Assembly: GCA_022376515.1 (NCBI GenBank)
Contig: WTXI01000016.1
Coordinates: 583,340 to 647,339, forward strand
Reading direction: 5' to 3'
From: Lactifluus volemus
Lineage: Eukaryota > Basidiomycota > Agaricomycetes > Russulales > Russulaceae
Length of the DNA: 64,000 nucleotides
Shown here one piece after another: positions 58,910 to 64,000 of this stretch (positions are counted from its first letter, which is position 1; each line of letters opens with the position of its first letter). The position numbers and the translations under genes are program-made. The notes below the pieces were generated by a model. The model saw only the letters and a list, made by a program, of their open reading frames with translations, had not been told where the DNA came from and made no database searches.

Positions 58910-61900
58910 ATGAGTATTCCTACCTTGAATCCCTTCAAGTTGAGTACTGCCAGTGTACGTTTGCCGATAGACGTGATATCCCATCATACCCGAGCCACTG
59001 GCATGGCCGCTGAACTCCCTGGCAGAATCTGCGGTGTTTGTCGATCAGGCCCCTTTCCTAGCACACCCGGTCTGAGGCGGCACATCAGGCAAGTCCCAGA
59101 ATGCAGACGCGCAGCTCAAAACGAGTTCAGAGAGTACCTGAGCGATATTTGGACGCACGATCTGGACGAAGTTGAAGAAGCACCTCCGAGTCCATCCATT
59201 GAAACTGCTGTTAGCGACTCAGACCCTGAGCCTGACACACTCGCAGGGGTCATTGACAACAACTTGGACAGCGAAGAGATTGCTGGTGAAGGACTCGGAG
59301 ACCATATTTTCGCATCTGATGCCACAGACAATCAAGCGGCAGAAGATGTCGCACCTCCTAGCAACAATGAGGAGTACATCGAAGAATTTCCTGCTCAGTA
59401 TCGCGCAGGTGCAGGCTGGTCTGCCTCAGATGCACCGCTTCCCAAGTTTCAAGATATTCACCAGAGACAAAGCGACAACATCTACGCACCATTCGAGAAC
59501 AAGGACGAGTGGGACATGGGCCAGTGGCTTTTCAAGAATGTAGGACAGACTCAGACCGAGGTGTTCCTCAGGCTTCCAGTAGTGAGTTCCAGTGACAGGG
59601 TTATCAGGGACTTGGAAGCGTGCATGTCTGACCAAGCAGTAGATAAATGCACGAGTAACACCATCCTATAAGAGCAATAGGTCACTTCTACAGAAGATAG
59701 ATGCGTTGCCAACGCAAGGATGCAAGTGGAAGTGCGACATTGTTGACGTGCAAGGTGATATACACAGTGAAGATGGGATATTTCCAGCGGAGAAACTACA
59801 GTTATGGAGACGAGACCCAGTAGAATGCGTTAAGGACCTCCTCGGAAACATAATACTGCGCGATTCACTTTCGTATGCACCGGAACGCGTGTACGCCGAT
59901 GCTGCAGGAACACAAAGGAAATACTCACAGATGTGGACTTCCGACTGGTGGTGGGATATGCAAGTAAGATCAGTGAATCGTGTCGCATGTTGAGCAGCCT
60001 AATCTCAATTATCATCAGGGAACACTTCCTAACGGCTCGACTATTGCCCCAATCATTCTTTCATCCGATAAGACACGCCTATCTCAGTTTGGTGGCGATA
60101 AGAGCGCCTGGCCAGTGTATATGACTCTGGGCAATATCGATAAACTCAAGCGCCGTCAGGCCAATGCACACGCGACTATATTGATTGCTTATCTGCCTGT
60201 TCCCAAACTGGACATCTTCTCAGACAACACACGCACGGAAAAGAGTCACGACCTTTTCCACTTTTGCATGCGGAGGATCTTACAGCCCCTGTCCAACGCA
60301 GGAAAGGAGGGCGTTGACATTGTTTGTGCTGATGGACTCATGCGCCGCGTTTTTCCCATCTTGGCTGCATATATCGCTGATTACCCAGAGCAGTGCCTCG
60401 TGGCATGCTGTAAAGAAAGTCGATGCCCGAGGTGTCGCGTTGAGCACGACAGAAGGGGCGAAATGTTGGAGTCAGCGCCACGGATTCAAGACCAAGCTCG
60501 TATTATTCTCTGGCACAAGGAAACTGGCTGTCGGGTGCAGAGATTCAAAGAAGACGGGATGCGCCCATGTTTCCAGCCACTCTGGAAGCATCTCCCTCGC
60601 ACCAACATCTTCAGTTGTTTCACACCCGACATACTTCATCAACTGCACAAAGGGGTGTTCAAGGACCACCTAGTCGAGTGGTGCACACGTATTGCAGGCG
60701 TGGAAGAAATCGACGCACGCTTCCGGACTGTTACTGACTTTGCTGGGCTAAGGAACTTCTCGAATGGAATATCTTTTGTCTCACAATGGACTGGACGAGA
60801 GCATAAGGACATGCAACGCGTCTTTGTTGGGGTTCTCGCTGGTGCAGTTCAACCAGCTATTTTGAGAGCTGCTGTGGCTATTATCGACTTCATCTATTAT
60901 GCTCAGCTCCACATCCAGACAAGTGCAACCATCGAAGCACTCCGAGACGCTCTCGTGTCTTTCCACGATAACAAAGACGTTTTTATCGAGGCTGGCGTTC
61001 GTGACGATTTCAACTTCCCCAAAATTCATTCAATGGTGCACTACTGCGACGCAATCAAGACACATGGATCGTTAGATGGCTACAATACTGAGTCCCCTGA
61101 ACGCCTTCACATTGATTTTGCAAAGGAGGCCTATCGAGTGAGCAACAAACGCGACTTTGTTTCTCAAATGACTCTCTGGTTGAGCCGGCAAGAAGCCATT
61201 GCTCAGTTCAACAATTATCTCGACTGGCATGCTAGCCAATCCCGAATCTCTCCGAGCCCTGCCACAACTGGTAGCAGTGATTCCACACACACTGGTGGCG
61301 ATCTGGATCTTGCTTCTGTGTCACTGACGTCTACCACACATTTTGTGGCAAAGCACCCGGGTTACACGCATCTGGACATGCAAGCCATTACGCTGGACTT
61401 CCGCGCATCCCATTTCCTCAACGCTCTCCAAGCGTTTATCCTTCGTAAATGTCCTCCACCACGTAGGCCCATCGTCCCAAACGAATTCGACCGCTTTAAT
61501 GCGTACAAAGTCCTTTCTGTACGCATTCCCGATTCACCAACATCTGGCCACAGTGGCGAAATTGCTCGTATCAGAGCCACACGCTTCGTTCAAGGAGAAG
61601 TCGGGCACAGCGACACTAGCGCTGTCTTCGATACTGTGCTTGTCAAAGTAGACGGCATGATACCTGGGGCCACAGAGGGGACATCGCTAGAAGGTACGCA
61701 CGCCAATTAACTTGTCAAACAGACCAGACTCAGAGCTCAGCACGATTCCCGGCCCAGGTCTTCAAATCGCCCAGGTGCGACTCATTTTCGACCTTCCGGA
61801 ACACCTGCGGCAACCTGGAATTCCACAACGTCTGGCCTATGTCGAGTGGTTCACACCATTTCGAGGGCCACATGCCGACTCAAGGCTGTATTCAGTGACG

Positions 61901-62098
61901 CGTGCATCACGCAATCGAAGACCAGCTGTTGAAATCATCCCAGTGGAACACATAGTACGGAGTTGTCACTTAATTCCTCGTTTTGGTGCACACTGTCCAA
62001 GGTCCTGGACTTCTCGTGATGTCCTTGAAACCGCTGGTTCATTCTATTACAACCCCTACGTTTCAGTTACTGAGTTTTGTTATTATCATAGCATTTGA
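58910..62098 (+). CDS. Plavaka transposase (CACTA-like)
   Basis: A DNA transposase typical of Agaricomycetes. The N-terminus has a zinc-finger-like [20 protein letters not shown] followed by an acidic linker, then [16 protein letters not shown]. Next come [19 protein letters not shown] and [20 protein letters not shown]. The core is in a long exon from about 60019: [20 protein letters not shown], then [57 protein letters not shown] and [20 protein letters not shown]. After an intron near 61694 the C-terminus ([20 protein letters not shown], then [14 protein letters not shown]) ends at 62098. Introns near 59600-59691 and 59963-60018 are inferred. Conserved blocks are all present and the long exon is uninterrupted, so the copy may still be active. 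Confidence 0.88.
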
Positions 62099-62454
62099 TA
62101 CCACTGGCAATACACCATAGTCACGGTACTACTACTAGTACTAGTCTACTTACTCTTAATACAACAAACTTTCTAGCAGAGTTGAGATCGAACTTCTGAG
62201 TGGAAAACGAGGGGGCGGTGTGAATCGCGCGAATTGTGGCGCGATTGCACAATAAGAGAAAGAAAACAGGTAAAAACAAACCTTGAAAAGAATGAACGGC
62301 CACGGCTCGATCTGTAAGTGAGGGGAGGGTTCATCATCACCTCACTGCATGGAAACTAAATAGACTATATTAAAAAAGAGAGATGGAACGAAAATACTAG
62401 TGAAAAACACACTATCTACCAAGACCTACAGTGTCCTTGTTAGGAGCCCACCAT

Positions 62455-62468
62455 CCTACCTAGGTCTA
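62455..62468 (-). repeat. Subterminal motif, right copy
   Basis: CCTACCTAGGTCTA on the plus strand; reverse complement of 56279-56292. Confidence 0.7.
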
Positions 62469-62483
62469 AGAGGCCTACAACAG

Positions 62484-62510
62484 CTACCTAGAAGTCAGTC
62501 TTCTAGGTAG
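62484..62510. repeat. Perfect 11-bp hairpin
   Basis: Arms CTACCTAGAAG (62484-62494) and CTTCTAGGTAG (62500-62510) enclose a five-base loop. The arms share the CTACCTAG word of the subterminal motif. Confidence 0.75.
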
Positions 62511-63781
62511 GTGGGATGTGTTTCCTGATGCAAGAACCATTACATTACTGGCAAAGTGTGCTCAATGCTGTGTCAATACTGGGTGCCCCTTACTTGCTAT
62601 CACATAGTTGCCATCTAGCCCTCCAAGTCAAGTTATGTACCTTCCATGGGCCAATAACCCCTTTCAAGTTATCAGTATCTGAGTCATCCATATGGTCATT
62701 CATTGTAGTAGATATGACATATAAATAAATTCACACCGGAACTGTTATTACTTCAATTGCCCACAACATCACCTCCAAGTCATCAGCTAGTAGCAGACCT
62801 TAAATCAACTTGGCCATAGCTGCTAGTGTTTGGCCCAAGTGTGATATTGTGTGACTTGATGGACAAGTGAGTCAAGTGACACTGATGGTGATCCCATCCA
62901 ATATAGTAGCCTAGTAGATGTAGAACACAAACTAGTGTAGAAGTGTACTACTAGTAGAGGGCTTACTTTGTCACATGGCTTAATAGATTTGGTTTAACTA
63001 TGAATCTATGAGATCTTTTTTTTTTAATCCGCATTTATATCCCACAATGTGTATCTATGACAAAGATGTGGTCAGGGTACAGGATTGGAACAGGCAGTGA
63101 AGGGAGGACTCAGAGGAGTGTGAAGGGTAATGAGAGAACTGAAAGGATGTGTGACAGGTATGGGACAGTGGGGGGAAACAGGAAGGCACTATTTACAGAG
63201 AGGGTACTAAGGGGGCTAACCCAGGTCCCAGATTTGCCTCGGAACCATACACAGGCTCTTGTGGCTTTGAGAAAGTGGGACATAGCCTCTCCTCCATGGG
63301 ATGTACCCAGGAGGATGGGGAGGGACAAATCACAATCAACTGGCATGAGAATCTCGTGACATGCTTGGGCATGGAGTGGGAACGAGACAATGTGTTTGAT
63401 GGTTTGGAGGGCAACTCAGCCGACCAAATCTATGAGATCATACTGAGGCGGCACGGGCCAATCAGGCGGCACCCACGGGCCGATGACCGACAACGCGAGG
63501 GGGCTCTGTCGATCTTGATCGGCACGGAGATCTCGCGTTGGGCTTGGACTTACAAGTTACGAGGGGTGATGATAGTGACGAAGAGGCCGATGATTACCCA
63601 CACAACCACAGATCGTATGGATCTGATTCCACAATCTGCCGCATTCGTATTTTCGCCTTTTTGTCTCGGACCAAATCCGATACCCATGACACAATTTACA
63701 CGTGGTGCCGGTGAGTCTTTGAATCGTGGCTTTCCAGGTGATTCCTTCCGAGCTGCGATTTATTAAGTAGCTGACGACTGG
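62511..63781. other. Flank of the Plavaka element, no supported gene
   Basis: AT-rich to about 63050, then more GC-rich. An open frame at 63275-63766 and its neighbours have no motif I can name. Probably promoter-distal flank or another repeat remnant. Confidence 0.35.
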
Positions 63782-63789
63782 TATATAAA
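63782..63789 (+). promoter_or_regulatory. TATA box of the gene at the right edge
   Basis: TATATAAA lies 165 bases before ATG 63947. Its position fits a core promoter with a leader that contains the 16-bp repeats. Confidence 0.45.
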
Positions 63790-63881
63790 CCCTTAGAATC
63801 TACTTCTACCAGCTCGCGATCGTGACTTCGCTCGTACTGCTCGTATCCGCTCGTACTCGTACTCACGTCGACGTCCCCCAA

Positions 63882-63929
63882 CATCGCGTCCCATCTTCAT
63901 CGCGTCCCATCTTCATCGCTTCCCTTCTT
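63882..63929. repeat. 16-bp tandem repeat, three units
   Basis: CATCGCGTCCCATCTT twice, then a two-mismatch copy, then a partial fourth unit, in the presumed leader of the edge gene. Confidence 0.85.
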
Positions 63930-63946
63930 CATCGCCTCCTGTACCC

Positions 63947-64000
63947 ATGACCAGCGTCAAAAAGAATCGAAGAGGATGGGGGTCCCCAGCTTGGACGACC
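63947..64000 (+). CDS. 5' end of a gene cut by the window edge
   Basis: Eighteen open codons from an ATG (MTSVKKNRRGWGSPAWTT) run off the window. A TATA box and a C/T-rich leader precede it. Too little is present for a family call. Confidence 0.35.
   Translation, partial: MTSVKKNRRGWGSPAWTT

Larger units (their letters stand above)
56279..62510. mobile_element. Candidate composite Plavaka element carrying DUF6532
   Basis: The 14-base word TAGACCTAGGTAGG occurs at 56279-56292 and, inverted, at 62455-62468, outside the DUF6532 gene and the Plavaka transposase gene respectively. Related words (GTAGGC, CTGTAGGT, GGCCTA) cluster at both edges. The two genes are head to head and share a 184-bp promoter. 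I infer one CACTA-like element with subterminal inverted repeats and two genes. The exact ends and the target duplication could not be found, so the limits given are those of the shared motifs and the flanking hairpin. Confidence 0.5.

Noticed and set aside
63275..63766. 163-codon frame near the right edge
   Set aside because: Composition is not clearly coding and no motif is visible; left unannotated.

Overview
This window looks like nuclear DNA of a filamentous basidiomycete, most probably an Agaricomycete. Genes are split by many short GT-AG introns (about 40-80 nt), coding sequence is GC-rich, and the mobile elements include KDZ and Plavaka transposases and a DUF6532 gene, all of which are characteristic of Agaricomycetes. 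I cannot fix the order or species. Nothing here is bacterial, organellar or viral.

The first 42 kb is a normal fungal chromosome arm in which housekeeping genes alternate with gene-poor stretches. In order: a Lys/Ser-rich hypothetical protein (4-828, +); 6-phosphofructo-2-kinase (3930-5893, -); an ALYREF/Yra1-type mRNA export factor (6278-7181, -); a 685-bp MITE with TA target duplications and an internal tRNA-like relic (7385-8069); the copper chaperone ATX1 (8116-8546, +); a bHLH transcription factor (12826-14806, +); an 82-residue two-helix membrane protein (17169-17490, +); an intron-containing tRNA-Thr (17875-17974, +); a nuclear-type basic protein with a broken frame (20832-21568, +); the mitochondrial GTPase MTG1 (22552-24512, +); RPB11 (26624-27165, -); ribosomal protein uL15 (27879-28494, +); a mahogunin-like RING E3 ligase (28797-30995, +); a Gin4/Hsl1-type kinase with a KA1 tail (31747-34692, -); a single-pass membrane protein (34874-36453, +); a mitochondrial PPR-like protein (36854-39297, -); and a Swi3/Rsc8 chromatin-remodelling subunit (39383-41565, +).

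From 42.8 kb the DNA becomes rearranged. A degenerate F-box/LRR gene (42850-44276) is followed by a tandem chimeric duplication. Two copies of a piece of a Vps3/Vps39/TGFBRAP1-like vacuolar sorting gene alternate with two truncated copies of the 3' half of the upstream Swi3/Rsc8 gene (44648-48800).

The last 15 kb is a transposon cluster. A minisatellite of about 74-75 bp (roughly 49.0-50.56 kb, with a four-monomer higher-order period) abuts a KDZ transposase with a CxC2 cysteine cluster (50820-54454, -). A DUF6532 gene (56604-58725, -) and a Plavaka transposase (58910-62098, +) are then arranged head to head with 184 bp between them. The same 14-bp motif brackets this pair in inverted orientation (56279-56292 and 62455-62468), so DUF6532 may be a passenger gene of the Plavaka element. 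The window ends in the first codons of another gene with a TATA box.

Several otherwise convincing genes (Swi3/Rsc8, the 34.9-36.5 kb membrane protein, the 20.8 kb gene) carry isolated one-base frame breaks. Uncorrected assembly indels should be excluded before any of them is called a pseudogene. All exon boundaries given are my own readings of splice sites and frame and have not been tested against transcripts.
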